NCBI GenBank assembly: GCA_016194505.1
Contig: JACQBK010000019.1
Span: 1-39,454, forward strand
DNA: 39,454 nt
Direction of reading: 5' to 3'
From: Ignavibacteriales bacterium
Lineage (GTDB): Bacteria; Bacteroidota; Ignavibacteria; UBA10030
Part shown: positions 7,443-16,351 of the stretch, in pieces
Layout of the letters: every line of letters begins with the position of its first letter
Numbering within the stretch: the stretch's first letter is position 1
Translations under genes and position numbers: made by a program
The notes under the pieces: generated by a model
What the model saw: only the letters and a program-made list of their open reading frames with translations
What the model was told of the DNA's origin: nothing
The model's database searches: none

Positions 7443-8981
7443 TTATGTCAATTTAAACCAGCCTTCGACCGTTTGCTCCAGTATTCCTTTGTCGCTTTTG
7501 TGACGGAATTCATTTAACGAGGGATTGTAGGTATAATCGCTTTCCCATTGTTGATAATTCTTTTTGATTTGGCGGAGGGCGTCAATAATATATTCTACTT
7601 CTTCATTCGTTGTTGTCGGATGAATAGAGAGACGCACCCACCCTGGCTTGCTGGATAAATCGCCATGGTCAATTTTGTCTGTGATCTCCTGCGAGTGCTT
7701 CCGATCTACGTGCAGGAGATAGTGACCGTACGTTCCCGCACACGAACAACCGCCGCGCGATTGAACACCGAACCTATCGTTCAAAAACTTTACAACTAAA
7801 TTGTAATGAATCTCGTTGAAATAAAACGAGAGCATGCCCAGTCGGTGTTCGATAGTATCAGCAAGAAGAACCAAGCCTGGAACGCTTCGCAACCCATGAA
7901 AGAATTTTTTAACCAACTCCTCTTCGCGCTGAACCAAATTTTCCATCCCCATTGTTTCTTTCAACTCAATAGCTAAAGCGGCTTTGATTGCCTGCAAGAA
8001 GCCGGGCGTGCCGCCGTCTTCCCGCACTTCGATATCAGGATTGAAGCGGTGCTTGCCCCACGGGTTCGTCCAGAGCACCGTCCCGCCGCCGGGCTGGTCG
8101 GGCGACTGCAAATGATAAAGCGATGAATCGAGCACCAGTACTCCCGATGCTCCTGGTCCGCCCAAAAATTTGTGCGGCGAAAAAATAATCGCATCCAATT
8201 TTTCCAGCGGATCCGCCGGGTGCATGTTGATGGGAACATACGGTGCGGAAGCGGCAAAATCCACAAAGCACACTCCGCCATGCTGATGCATCATTTTCGC
8301 CATCGCGTGATACGGCGTTTGAATTCCCGTAACGTTGGAGCAGGTTGTGAACGAGCCGATTTTCACCTGCCGGTCTTTATAGTGGCGAAGTTGCCGTTCC
8401 AGATCATCGAGATCAATTAATCCTTCGGAAGTTGGCTTGATACAGCACACATCAGCAATTGTCTCGAGCCACGAAGTGTGATTGGAGTGGTGCTCCATGT
8501 GGGTAACAAAGACAATGGGGCGCAGTTCTTGAGGAATGGCAACGTAGGGGCGAACTTGTTCCGGCACTTTCAAGCCGAGAATGCGCTGGAGCTTGTTGAT
8601 CGCCGCCGTCATGCCGAATCCGACAAACAGCAGCGCGTCGCCCGGACCCGCGTTGACATGTTGTTTGATGATGTGATGCGCGTGGTGATACGCCTGCGTC
8701 ATCGAAGAGCCGGTAACATTGGACTCGGAATGTGTGTTGCCGACAAATGGCCCGAAAGTTTCGAGAAGTTTCCGCTCTATCGGCTCGTACAGTCTTCCGC
8801 TTGCTGTCCAATCAGTGTAAATAATATTCTTTTCACCGTACGGCGTCCAAAAGGACTGATGATAGCCGACGATGTTTTTGCGGAATGGCTCGAAATATTC
8901 CTCGAAATATTCTTCTAACCGTTCTGCAGGCTTTCCATCAGAATCTAAATGCGATTTTGAAATCGGTTGCATAAGTAACAT
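7443..8981 (-). CDS. Class V aminotransferase / cysteine-desulfurase-like PLP enzyme
   Basis: About 512 residues from the ATG at 8981; an upstream TTG at 8990 and an ATG at 8972 are alternatives. The fold-type I signature is clear: HMEHHSNHTSW before the cofactor pocket, the Asp in CFVDFAASAP that binds the pyridine nitrogen, and the PLP lysine in SPHKFLGGPG (about residue 271). A late cysteine-rich loop, SRGGCSCAGTYGHYLLHV, corresponds to the place of the catalytic Cys in cysteine desulfurases. The protein is about 100 residues longer than IscS/SufS, with an extended N-terminus and a C-terminal tail. No Fe-S cluster assembly genes are adjacent, so a desulfurase, selenocysteine lyase or kynureninase-like role cannot be chosen. 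Confidence 0.85.
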   Translation of the reverse strand: MLLMQPISKSHLDSDGKPAERLEEYFEEYFEPFRKNIVGYHQSFWTPYGEKNIIYTDWTASGRLYEPIERKLLETFGPFVGNTHSESNVTGSSMTQAYHHAHHIIKQHVNAGPGDALLFVGFGMTAAINKLQRILGLKVPEQVRPYVAIPQELRPIVFVTHMEHHSNHTSWLETIADVCCIKPTSEGLIDLDDLERQLRHYKDRQVKIGSFTTCSNVTGIQTPYHAMAKMMHQHGGVCFVDFAASAPYVPINMHPADPLEKLDAIIFSPHKFLGGPGASGVLVLDSSLYHLQSPDQPGGGTVLWTNPWGKHRFNPDIEVREDGGTPGFLQAIKAALAIELKETMGMENLVQREEELVKKFFHGLRSVPGLVLLADTIEHRLGMLSFYFNEIHYNLVVKFLNDRFGVQSRGGCSCAGTYGHYLLHVDRKHSQEITDKIDHGDLSSKPGWVRLSIHPTTTNEEVEYIIDALRQIKKNYQQWESDYTYNPSLNEFRHKSDKGILEQTVEGWFKLT

Positions 8982-9169
8982 CCAAGACAAGTTATATACA
9001 AGATAAAGATATGCAGATAAAAATCAAAGTGTGATTTAGCTTTCAGGGTTCAGGTAAACATGATAGTAGCAATATATCTATAACACTTGACATTAGGTCA
9101 GAATTTGTCAATTTTCTTCTCTATATTTCAAAAATTTTCCTTTTAGAATATTAAGCTTAGATAACTGCA

Positions 9170-10546
9170 ATGCTAATACAAAGTATTGAAATTTTTGGAT
9201 TCAGGGGATTTGCGACCCGACAAACACTTAACTTAGCGATGCCAAATGGGAGTCCAGGGAGCGGATTAACGGTGCTAGTCGGACCAAATAATGCTGGAAA
9301 ATCTACAATAATCGAAAGCTTTCATTGTTTAACCTCAGAACGGAAAGCAAGTTTTTCGGAAGGAAGGCGAAATAAAATGGCGGGGGATCGAGTAAGCATC
9401 ACGATAACAGATTCTCGGGGTAGCAAAAGTAAATTACGCACAATAGATTCAGGGGGTAGTCAAACTAAATGGGAAAATGAGGCGAGTTGGATCACAAGTG
9501 AAATTTTTGCTTTACCATCAAGACGGTATTTTGAACCTTTCTTCGGCACCGCGTCTCCTTTGGATAGAACTAATTACACAAGGAACTATGGCGCTCCTGC
9601 AGTAAGGGGAGCAGCTATACACAATTTTGGGGGAAGATTGTTTAACGTTCTAAACCATCAAGAACAATTTAACAAAATTCTAAAAAAAATTTTAGACCCT
9701 GTCCCTGACTGGACGATTGATCAAACCGACGAGGGAAAATATTGTGTTAAAGTTAAGTCTAACTCGTCATACCATAATAGCGAAGGAATGGGGGATGGTC
9801 TTGTCAGCTTACTTTTTATTATTGATGCTATCTACGATTCAAACAAGGAGGGTGTTATTGTAATAGACGAACCAGAGCTTAGTCTTCATCCACTATTACA
9901 GCGAAAACTTTTTTCGTTGATGAAGGAATACGCGAAGGATAGGCAAATTGTGCTCGCTACACATTCTCCTTATTTCGTAGATTTCGACGCCATAGAAGGG
10001 GGGGCGAAATTAGCGCGTGTACATTTATCCGGTAATGGTTCAATTATTTCAGAATTAAGTAAATCTTCTACCTCTGAGTTGATGAAACTCTCAGGAAATC
10101 TTAATAACCCACATATTCTTGAACTTCATGCTCGCGAAGTGTTTTTTCTCGATGATAGGGTAATTCTTGTAGAAGGTCAGGAAGATGTAATATTCTATCA
10201 AAAAATTTTAAAAGAATTGGGTATAGAGCTTACCGGTTCTTTTTTCGGCTGGGGTGTGGGCGGTGCAGATAATATGAAAATAATAGCTGCAATGTTAAAA
10301 GAGATGGGGTTCAAAAAAATTGTTGGAATTTTTGATTCAAACAAATCTGGTTTAATTCCTTCTCTTGAATCAGAATTTCCTGCCTACAAATTTTTCTCTA
10401 TACCCGCCGAAGATGTCAGAACAAAACAAGCTGTTTCTTCTAAGAGCAGTGTGGAGGGTATACTTGATGAGAAGCATCAGATTCGCGAGAAGTATAAATA
10501 TGGGATGGTTACTCTTTTCGGTAGCATTAAGAACTTTTTACAATAA
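9170..10546 (+). CDS. OLD-family ATPase with C-terminal TOPRIM nuclease domain
   Basis: This 458-residue protein combines an ABC-type ATPase and a TOPRIM domain. Visible motifs are the N-terminal FGFRGF strand, Walker A G38-P-N-N-A-G-K-S-T46, a signature-like SEGMGDG at 204-210, Walker B with V-I-D233-E234-P-E-L-S, and the switch His265 in LATHSPY. The TOPRIM part has the metal-site Glu335 in VILVEGQED and an acidic F-D389-S-N in place of the usual DxD. OLD-type nucleases protect cells from phages (P2 Old, GajA of Gabija). The gene is AT-rich compared with its neighbours and has rare A/T-ending codons. It converges on a DNA methyltransferase with only 10 bases between their stop codons. No helicase partner like GajB is present, so this is not a standard Gabija locus. 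Confidence 0.88.
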   Translation: MLIQSIEIFGFRGFATRQTLNLAMPNGSPGSGLTVLVGPNNAGKSTIIESFHCLTSERKASFSEGRRNKMAGDRVSITITDSRGSKSKLRTIDSGGSQTKWENEASWITSEIFALPSRRYFEPFFGTASPLDRTNYTRNYGAPAVRGAAIHNFGGRLFNVLNHQEQFNKILKKILDPVPDWTIDQTDEGKYCVKVKSNSSYHNSEGMGDGLVSLLFIIDAIYDSNKEGVIVIDEPELSLHPLLQRKLFSLMKEYAKDRQIVLATHSPYFVDFDAIEGGAKLARVHLSGNGSIISELSKSSTSELMKLSGNLNNPHILELHAREVFFLDDRVILVEGQEDVIFYQKILKELGIELTGSFFGWGVGGADNMKIIAAMLKEMGFKKIVGIFDSNKSGLIPSLESEFPAYKFFSIPAEDVRTKQAVSSKSSVEGILDEKHQIREKYKYGMVTLFGSIKNFLQ

Positions 10547-10579
10547 AAGTTGTCCCTCATCCCGTTCGCGCCAAAAGCC
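10544..10579 (+). repeat. 36-bp direct repeat, left copy (at the methyltransferase 3' end)
   Basis: TAAAAGTTGTCCCTCATCCC and the next 16 bases match 11581-11616 at 32 of 36 positions. The left copy supplies the last codons and stop of the methyltransferase; the right copy is the native 3' end of the DUF423 gene, read in another frame. Such an arrangement is left when DNA is inserted at a gene's end with duplication of the target, as at attL/attR sites. Confidence 0.8.
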
Positions 10580-11498
10580 GATAGTGTTTTAACTTGGATA
10601 GTGTTTGCTGTTTTTTTCGGTTTTTTCGATCCGGTATAATTTCAGTCTCGTAATTTGGCAATGGCCAAATGTCCTTCAAATCTGGTGTACATTCATAACT
10701 TTTGAGAAACTTCAAAATATTATCAGCGTCTCGCTCAACTTCGAGTCTCTTCTGGATTAACCTCACATTCGCTTTATCAAGCTCAACGCCAATTCCAATT
10801 CTCTGTAACTGATGAGCAACAACCAATGTTGTGCCGGTTCCGGCAAATGGGTCTAATACTACATCTCCAGGTTTCGTTGATGAAAGAATTATCCGTATTA
10901 ATAATTGAATTGGCGATTGCTGCTTATGCTGGCGATTTCCATTTTTATCACGTAATGCTTCGTCGCCTGAAAAATATCCTGATGTGAGCTCGCGAATATC
11001 ATCCCACACGTCCGTTACGTACATTCCATCTTCACGTTCGTATTTGTATCCCTTGGGCAAGGGCGGATCAATTCTCAACCGATGAAATACTCGCGCTCTC
11101 TTTCCTTTCGTTGCAAACGCAATGATTTGATAGTGCTTGCCGTAGCGATAAATTCCGGGGATCGCCGAAGTTTTCTTTTTCCAGATAATGAGATTCTGAA
11201 ATACCCACCCGGATTCTCGAAGACAACGAAGAACCTGTTCAGCATTCTTTTCACGCTGCATAAAATATATGCTGCCCCCCGTGCGGGTTATCTCTGATAC
11301 TTTACTGCATACTTCTTGCATATGCCGCCAGTATTCATCTTCCGGCAAATCGTCATCCCATTCCGCGTATTCTTTGTCTTGATTAAATGGGGGGTCGAGA
11401 AAAGTCAAATCTACCTTCTTCGATGTTTTTTCCTCAAATAGCTTGGGTTCTAAAAACTTTCTACAGTCTCCCAAGAGAATAAGTGGTCCTTGTTTCAT
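10557..11498 (-). CDS. Site-specific DNA methyltransferase (N4-cytosine/N6-adenine, beta-class order)
   Basis: The 313-residue protein has the catalytic motif IV D35-P-P-F38 near the N-terminus and the S-adenosylmethionine motif I D216-P-F-A-G-T-G222 near the C-terminus, preceded by KPGDVVL and followed by GVELD. The order catalytic-then-SAM defines the beta class of amino-methyltransferases. HKQQSPIQLL before motif I is the typical motif X/I approach. No cognate restriction endonuclease is adjacent; the only neighbour is the convergent OLD-type nuclease. The last ~11 codons lie in a 36-bp repeat copied from the DUF423 gene end, so the C-terminus (KHYRLLARTG) may have been formed or altered at the insertion junction. 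Recognition sequence unknown. Confidence 0.93.
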   Translation of the reverse strand: MKQGPLILLGDCRKFLEPKLFEEKTSKKVDLTFLDPPFNQDKEYAEWDDDLPEDEYWRHMQEVCSKVSEITRTGGSIYFMQREKNAEQVLRCLRESGWVFQNLIIWKKKTSAIPGIYRYGKHYQIIAFATKGKRARVFHRLRIDPPLPKGYKYEREDGMYVTDVWDDIRELTSGYFSGDEALRDKNGNRQHKQQSPIQLLIRIILSSTKPGDVVLDPFAGTGTTLVVAHQLQRIGIGVELDKANVRLIQKRLEVERDADNILKFLKSYECTPDLKDIWPLPNYETEIIPDRKNRKKQQTLSKLKHYRLLARTG

Positions 11499-11580
11499 AA
11501 TTCAAGAAACTCTGATATTGGTTGTATAATCATGATCTTGACAAAAACTTTACGTCCATTGCGGTTAAACGCAATATAGT

Positions 11581-11616
11581 TAAAAGTTATCCCTCATGCC
11601 GTTCACGCCAAAAACC
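11581..11616 (+). repeat. 36-bp direct repeat, right copy (DUF423 3' end)
   Basis: Matches 10544-10579 with 4 differences. This copy encodes the natural C-terminus of the DUF423 protein (frame FWGFWRERHEG then stop). The interval between the copies is about 1,037 bases and holds the methyltransferase and its upstream region. Confidence 0.8.
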
Positions 11617-11967
11617 CCAGAACAGCATCAGCCAGCCTGCGATAAACGACACACCGCCGAAGGGCGTAATGGCACCCATCCAGCTTACACCACTGAAGAC
11701 AAGCAAATACAGGCTTCCGGAAAAAAGGCAGATGCCTGTAAAAAACAACCATCCGGCAACCCGAAAATATTTTTCAAAGTATTTATCCTCCGCCCACGCC
11801 GCGACAAACATCGCAAACGAATGATACATCTGATAGCGCACCGCGGTCTCGAACACGGCAAGCATTTCCGGCGAGAGCCTTGTTTTAAGCGCGTGGGCGC
11901 CAAATGCTCCTGCCAAAACACCGAGCATTGCTGTCAACGAGCCGAGAAGAACAAATTTGCGGGACAT
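11587..11967 (-). CDS. DUF423 family small membrane protein
   Basis: The 126-residue protein has four predicted membrane helices and the DUF423 signature GAFGAHALK at about residues 21-29, followed by the conserved YQMYHSFAMF helix and FSGSLYLL. Family members (YgdD, YwdK) are inner-membrane proteins of unknown function. No Shine-Dalgarno is obvious before the ATG at 11967. The 3' end of the gene coincides with the right copy of the 36-bp repeat, which marks it as the probable insertion target for the methyltransferase segment. Confidence 0.93.
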   Translation of the reverse strand: MSRKFVLLGSLTAMLGVLAGAFGAHALKTRLSPEMLAVFETAVRYQMYHSFAMFVAAWAEDKYFEKYFRVAGWLFFTGICLFSGSLYLLVFSGVSWMGAITPFGGVSFIAGWLMLFWGFWRERHEG

Positions 11968-12094
11968 ATAATCAGTTAAAAATTCAAAATTAAAAAAGAA
12001 AAATTATACCATAAAGTGGGATCAGCCTCTGGCTGAAAAAATGAAAAAGGAAAAAATCTTTGCTGTAAATCAAATCTTAACCGCGGAGTCCGTT

Positions 12095-12180
12095 GAGAAC
12101 GCAGAGAAAAGCTCTAAAAGTTTAAAATGCTCTACTACTCAGCGCCCTCTGCGTTCTCTGCCTGCCCCGTGCAACGGGGC
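12095..12180. repeat. Intergenic inverted repeats (GAGAACGCAGAG type and GCCCCGT hairpin)
   Basis: GAGAACGCAGAG at 12095-12106 pairs perfectly with CTCTGCGTTCTC at 12147-12158 across 40 bases, and GCCCCGT at 12164-12170 pairs with ACGGGGC at 12174-12180. They fill the gap between the DUF423 gene and the SDR gene. The region has no coding potential that I can support. Extragenic repeats containing CTCTGCGTTCTC-like words occur in many genomes, so this may be one of a dispersed family. Confidence 0.6.
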
Positions 12181-12215
12181 GGTAAAATAATATTAAAAGT
12201 ATTTTTGAGATACCG

Positions 12216-13004
12216 TTACTTGCTCTGTGTCGTTGGTGTGCGATGCACGAGCGTTGTGGAGCCCTGATTTGTCGGCATGATAATGAGCTCTGCAAGCTGT
12301 ACATGCGCAGGACGCGTGGCGCAGAACACCACCGCATCGGCAACGTCTCCCGGCTCCAGCGTTTTCATATTTTGGTACACGGGCGCGGCGCGCTCCGCAT
12401 CGCCGCGGAAACGCACTAGGCTGAATTCCGTTTCCACCAGCCCCGGATCCACCGTGCAGACGCGTATCGGCGTATCCACCAAATCCATCCTCAATCCCTT
12501 CGTCAGCGCGTCAACGGCGTGCTTGCTTGCGCAATAAACATTTCCTTTGGGGTACACTTCATGTCCCGCAATGGAGCCGATATTGATAATTGTTCCTTTG
12601 TTGCGGGCAACCATTCCCGGAATTACCGCACGGCTCACATAGAGCAATCCTTTTACGTTCGTATCAATCATCTCGTCCCAATCTTGAATCGAGCCTTCGT
12701 ATAATTTATCCAAGCCCCGGCTCAATCCGGCGTTGTTCACTAACACGTCAATCTCCTGCCATTCTTTTGGAAGGCTTTTCATGGCGTTCTCTACCGCAGA
12801 GTAATTCCGCACATCAAGTTCGATGATATGGGAATCTGTCTTGTGCATCTGCTTCAATTCTTTCGCGAGGACTTCCAATCGCTCCTTGCGGCGTGCCGCT
12901 ACAATCAGGCGAGCGCCATGGTGAGCAAACGCTTTCGCGCACGCAAGACCAATGCCGCTGCTTGCGCCAGTAATGAGAACAATGTTATCGGAAAGAGGGG
13001 TCAT
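12216..13004 (-). CDS. Short-chain dehydrogenase/reductase (SDR), YdfG-like
   Basis: The 262-residue classical SDR has the cofactor motif T12-G-A-S-S-G-I-G19, the NNAG motif at 90-93, catalytic Ser144, and Y157-C-A-S-K161 (YxxxK). AARRKERL after the second strand carries basic residues typical of NADP(H) preference. The closest described relatives by pattern are the YdfG group, NADP-dependent serine/3-hydroxy-acid dehydrogenases, but substrate cannot be fixed from sequence. GGAG lies 7 bases before the ATG at 13004. It follows the D-threonine-aldolase-like gene by about 50 bases in the same direction; a joint role in hydroxy-amino-acid metabolism is plausible but is inference. Confidence 0.93.
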   Translation of the reverse strand: MTPLSDNIVLITGASSGIGLACAKAFAHHGARLIVAARRKERLEVLAKELKQMHKTDSHIIELDVRNYSAVENAMKSLPKEWQEIDVLVNNAGLSRGLDKLYEGSIQDWDEMIDTNVKGLLYVSRAVIPGMVARNKGTIINIGSIAGHEVYPKGNVYCASKHAVDALTKGLRMDLVDTPIRVCTVDPGLVETEFSLVRFRGDAERAAPVYQNMKTLEPGDVADAVVFCATRPAHVQLAELIIMPTNQGSTTLVHRTPTTQSK

Positions 13005-13052
13005 GAATGAGCTCCATCGTATTGTGTTAATTTTATCGTACGTCCAATGTGA

Positions 13053-14222
13053 TTACGTGCGCCCTCGTAAAATTTTCCATTCGTCAACCACTTCGTCCTC
13101 CTTCACGACATAATATTTATCGAACTGCGCCGCCGTAAGACAGGAGTGATGCTCAAGGATCCTCACGCGGTCACCGACGTTGAATTTCCCATCAATGCTG
13201 TAGGGCGGCTCCGCAACAACTTTGCCGTGCTCCTGCGAGAGCGTGCGAACATGAAGATGAGACTCCATCCGTTTGCGCTCATAATCTTCAAAAATAATTC
13301 CCATATCCATATCGTTGCGAACGTGTGTGGGTCCGGCATCTTTGGAAAGCGCCAATGCGCCCGCATCGGTAATGAAATGCGACGCGGACGTTTGATGGGA
13401 GATAACGGATGCAAGTACGGTTAACGCGCAGTCTGAGATGTTACAGCTTCCGATGGCGGCTTGCGTGTAATCATAGAACGCATAATTGCCTACTCGGACC
13501 TCATTGATCCCTTCTAACTGCTCTATCACCGACATTGCAGGCGTAGAGCCGATGCTGATCATCGGAATTTGATACCCTTTCGAGCGCATGCGATTGGCGA
13601 ATTCCACCATAACATCTCGTTCTTGTTCAGCGTACGGCACAATCTCCGCTCGGGAACGCGCATGATACGAATGCCCGGAATGCGTTAGAATGCCATCGAA
13701 GAAAAGGGCTTTCGATTCGCTCAATGATTTGACTAATTCTTCCGCAAGCGGCGATCGGGGGTCAACTCCCGCTCTGTGGTACCCGCAATCCACTTTTAAC
13801 CACACGTGAAGCCGTTCGCCCGTTACGCGCGCAACTTTATCGAGATGCCCCTTCGTCTCCATGCTATCAATCACAACGCGGATGGTCGCCTTTTTATATA
13901 ACTCCGCCACCTTCGTAACATACACCGGCGGAATCGGAAACGCCCATGTTATATCGGTAAAGCCTGCTTCGGCAAATTGTTCCGCTTCATAAAACGTCGA
14001 AACGGTAATGCCGCGCGCGCCTAAGGCGAGCTGGCGGTTGCCAATTTCGATACACTTATGCGTTTTGATGTGCGGGCGGAGCGCGACGTTCAGTGTATTG
14101 GCATGATCTTGCATGTGTTCGAGGTTTCGCTCGAGAATATCCACATCAAGCAAGAGCGCGGGGGTTGGCAGTTCGTTAATGTGCATAGGTGTTTTTTTGC
14201 GGGAACTACTCGTCGCCCGCAT
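13053..14222 (-). CDS. D-threonine aldolase / D-serine dehydratase-like PLP enzyme (fold type III)
   Basis: The 389-residue protein has an alanine-racemase-type barrel with the PLP lysine in H51-I-K53-T-H-K and the strand LPTPALLLDVD. A C-terminal D-Ser-dehydratase-like domain carries the metal site H359-S-C361 in LEHHSCLTA. These enzymes cleave D-threonine to glycine and acetaldehyde or deaminate D-serine, using PLP and a divalent metal. AAAGGA sits just before the ATG at 14222; a second in-frame ATG at 14186 begins MHINELPTP and fits the family length better but has no Shine-Dalgarno. It starts 6 bases after the fused E1 gene, so the two are likely co-transcribed. Confidence 0.88.
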   Translation of the reverse strand: MRATSSSRKKTPMHINELPTPALLLDVDILERNLEHMQDHANTLNVALRPHIKTHKCIEIGNRQLALGARGITVSTFYEAEQFAEAGFTDITWAFPIPPVYVTKVAELYKKATIRVVIDSMETKGHLDKVARVTGERLHVWLKVDCGYHRAGVDPRSPLAEELVKSLSESKALFFDGILTHSGHSYHARSRAEIVPYAEQERDVMVEFANRMRSKGYQIPMISIGSTPAMSVIEQLEGINEVRVGNYAFYDYTQAAIGSCNISDCALTVLASVISHQTSASHFITDAGALALSKDAGPTHVRNDMDMGIIFEDYERKRMESHLHVRTLSQEHGKVVAEPPYSIDGKFNVGDRVRILEHHSCLTAAQFDKYYVVKEDEVVDEWKILRGRT

Positions 14223-14228
14223 TATCCT

Positions 14229-16241
14229 TTAATATTGAATAAGCTGTTCAAGTTTTTCTTTCAATCCGTTGTTAGCAAGAAATTGTTGTTCCAACGCCGT
14301 GTGAAAGGGAACCGGTGTCTCCATCGAGCCAACGCGCATAACGGGCGCATCGAGCGAAGAAAAACATTCTTCCGCAATCGCGGCGGCAATCTCTCCGCCA
14401 AATCCTCCGGTAAGCGTATCCTCGTGCAGCACGAGGCATTTTCCTGTTTTCTTCACGGAGGCAAACACCGTTTCTTTATCCCACGGAAGCAGTGTTCGTA
14501 AATCTATAATTTCAATGCCGATATTGGAACGCTTCAATGCAAGTTTCGCAATCCAGTGCACACCCATGCCGTATGTTACAACTGTTACATCAGAACCGGC
14601 TTGCACAACATGCGCTTTGCCAAGGGGAATATTATAATATTCGTCGGGAACGGGTCCCTCAAGACTACGATACAAAAATTTGTGCTCAAAAAACAAAACC
14701 GGATTCGGCTCAATGAGCGAAGTGGTCAGCAATCCTTTGGCATCATAGGGGGTAGAAGGATAGACGACTTTTAGCCCCGGAATATGCGTAAACCATGCTT
14801 CGTTGCTTTGGGAGTGAAACGGTCCCGCGCCAACCCCGGCGCCGGTCGGCATGCGGACTGTTACATTCACCGACTGCCCCCACCGGTAATGGGTCTTCGC
14901 AAGGTTATTTACAATTTGGTTAAAGCCGCACGAGACAAAATCCGCAAATTGCATTTCCACCATCGAAGCGCGGCCACATATCGAAAGCCCCAATGCCGAC
15001 GCCACAATTGCCGATTCGCACAATGGCGTGTTGCGTACGCGCTCCTTGCCAAAGCGTGGAACAAACCCCTCTGTTATTTTAAACACGCCGCCGTACTCGG
15101 CAATATCCTGTCCCATCAAAACAAGCTTGGGATCGCGCTCCATTGCTTGATACAACCCTTCGGCAATGGCATTCACAAATCGCTTTGGAGATTCCCGTTT
15201 TTCGTTTGGCGGGATAACTTCATAGGTAGTCGCTGCATACACATCCGCCAATTCGTCTTTTTCCGAAGGGATGGGGGCTGGCTCTTGAAGAGCGCGCTCC
15301 CAGGCATCATCAATAAGCGCCTTCAAGTGTTGCCGCTGCTCTTTTATGCGCTTATCGGTCAGGATGCCAATTTCGAGAAGATAGCGCTGGTAGTTTTCAA
15401 CGGGGTCTTTTTTTGCCCACTGCTCCATCAATTCTTTGGGGACATATTTTGTGCCCGAAGCCTCTTCATGTCCGCGCATGCGGAACGTTATCGCTTCAAG
15501 AAGAACCGGCTTTCGTTCCCGTCGCATTGTTTCCGCGATACGGCGCGTTGCATCGTACACCTCTAAAATATTATTCCCATTCACCTGCACGCCTTCGATT
15601 CCGTACCCGAGAGCTTTATCTATAAATTGCTTACAGCGAAATTGTTCACCGGAGGGAGTGGAGAGTCCATAGCCGTTATGTTCGATCAAAAAAATCACCG
15701 GCGCATTCCATACTGCGGCAACATTGATCGCTTCGTGAAAATCTCCTTCGCTTGTACCGCCATCGCCGGAAAACACAAGCGCAAGTTCGTCCTTTCCATC
15801 AAGATTGCTGGCGAGAGCAACGCCATCAGCCACGCCAAGCATCGCGCCGAGATGCGAGATCATGCCGATGATGCGGTAGTCCGTTGTGCCAAAGTGGAAC
15901 GACCTATCGCGCCCCTTCGTAAACCCGGAGTGTTTTCCTTGCCACTGTGAGAAAAGTTTTTCAAGCGGAATGTCGCGCGCGGTAAACACGCCAAGATTAC
16001 GGTGAAGGGGAAAAATATAATCCGTTGCTTGGAGCGCTTTCGTACAGCCGACGGCAATCGCTTCTTGCCCAAGTCCGGAAAACCATTTGCTCAGTTTCCC
16101 TTGACGCAACAAGAGCAACATTTTTTCTTCAATCAAGCGCGGCAGCAACAATGCTTCGTAGAGCTCCAGAAGAGTTTGGTTGCTGTGCTTCTTTCTGTCA
16201 AACTGAATGGTTTGGCTGAATGTTTCTATTTGGTAACTCAT
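14229..16241 (-). CDS. Branched-chain 2-oxoacid (or pyruvate) dehydrogenase E1, fused alpha and beta subunits
   Basis: This 670-residue protein is a head-to-tail fusion of the two thiamine-dependent E1 subunits. The alpha half carries the thiamine diphosphate motif G159-D-G161...N189 (GDGGTSEGDFHEAIN ... EHNGYG) and the RGHEEAS segment. The beta half begins near residue 340 (RFVNAIAEGLYQAMERDPKL) and contains GQDIAEYGGVFKITEGF, the FADFVSCGFNQIVNN interface segment and the C-terminal LHEDTLTGGFGGEIAA domain. E1 decarboxylates a 2-oxoacid and transfers the acyl group to lipoyl-E2. No E2 or E3 gene lies nearby, so the complex is encoded in separate places. Sequence features fit a branched-chain 2-oxoacid or acetoin/pyruvate-type E1. 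It has no clear Shine-Dalgarno. Confidence 0.93.
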   Translation of the reverse strand: MSYQIETFSQTIQFDRKKHSNQTLLELYEALLLPRLIEEKMLLLLRQGKLSKWFSGLGQEAIAVGCTKALQATDYIFPLHRNLGVFTARDIPLEKLFSQWQGKHSGFTKGRDRSFHFGTTDYRIIGMISHLGAMLGVADGVALASNLDGKDELALVFSGDGGTSEGDFHEAINVAAVWNAPVIFLIEHNGYGLSTPSGEQFRCKQFIDKALGYGIEGVQVNGNNILEVYDATRRIAETMRRERKPVLLEAITFRMRGHEEASGTKYVPKELMEQWAKKDPVENYQRYLLEIGILTDKRIKEQRQHLKALIDDAWERALQEPAPIPSEKDELADVYAATTYEVIPPNEKRESPKRFVNAIAEGLYQAMERDPKLVLMGQDIAEYGGVFKITEGFVPRFGKERVRNTPLCESAIVASALGLSICGRASMVEMQFADFVSCGFNQIVNNLAKTHYRWGQSVNVTVRMPTGAGVGAGPFHSQSNEAWFTHIPGLKVVYPSTPYDAKGLLTTSLIEPNPVLFFEHKFLYRSLEGPVPDEYYNIPLGKAHVVQAGSDVTVVTYGMGVHWIAKLALKRSNIGIEIIDLRTLLPWDKETVFASVKKTGKCLVLHEDTLTGGFGGEIAAAIAEECFSSLDAPVMRVGSMETPVPFHTALEQQFLANNGLKEKLEQLIQY

Positions 16242-16263
16242 TGAATAGTGTTTTACTGCAACG

Positions 16264-16351
16264 ATGCAACGAAAAATTAGCGTAGAACCTTCCGAAGGTG
16301 AAACTTGTCCGCCTTTGGCGGAAACCCTCGGAAGGTTTCAGCGTGTTGCAT
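16264..16351. repeat. Composite nested palindrome, copy 1
   Basis: ATGCAAC (16264-16270) pairs with GTTGCAT (16345-16351). Inside it AACCTTCCGA (16286-16295) pairs with TCGGAAGGTT (16328-16337). Inside that lies TCCGCC-ttt-GGCGGA preceded by TGAAACTTG. The middle and inner modules recur at 32300-32381. Confidence 0.8.

Noticed and set aside
9170-10546. Gabija system
   Set aside because: The OLD-type nuclease resembles GajA, but no UvrD-like GajB helicase follows; the neighbour is a methyltransferase on the other strand.
14784-15566. 260-residue open frame on the plus strand
   Set aside because: It is antisense to the E1 gene, whose thiamine motifs and subunit order are unmistakable; the plus-strand product has no recognisable domain.
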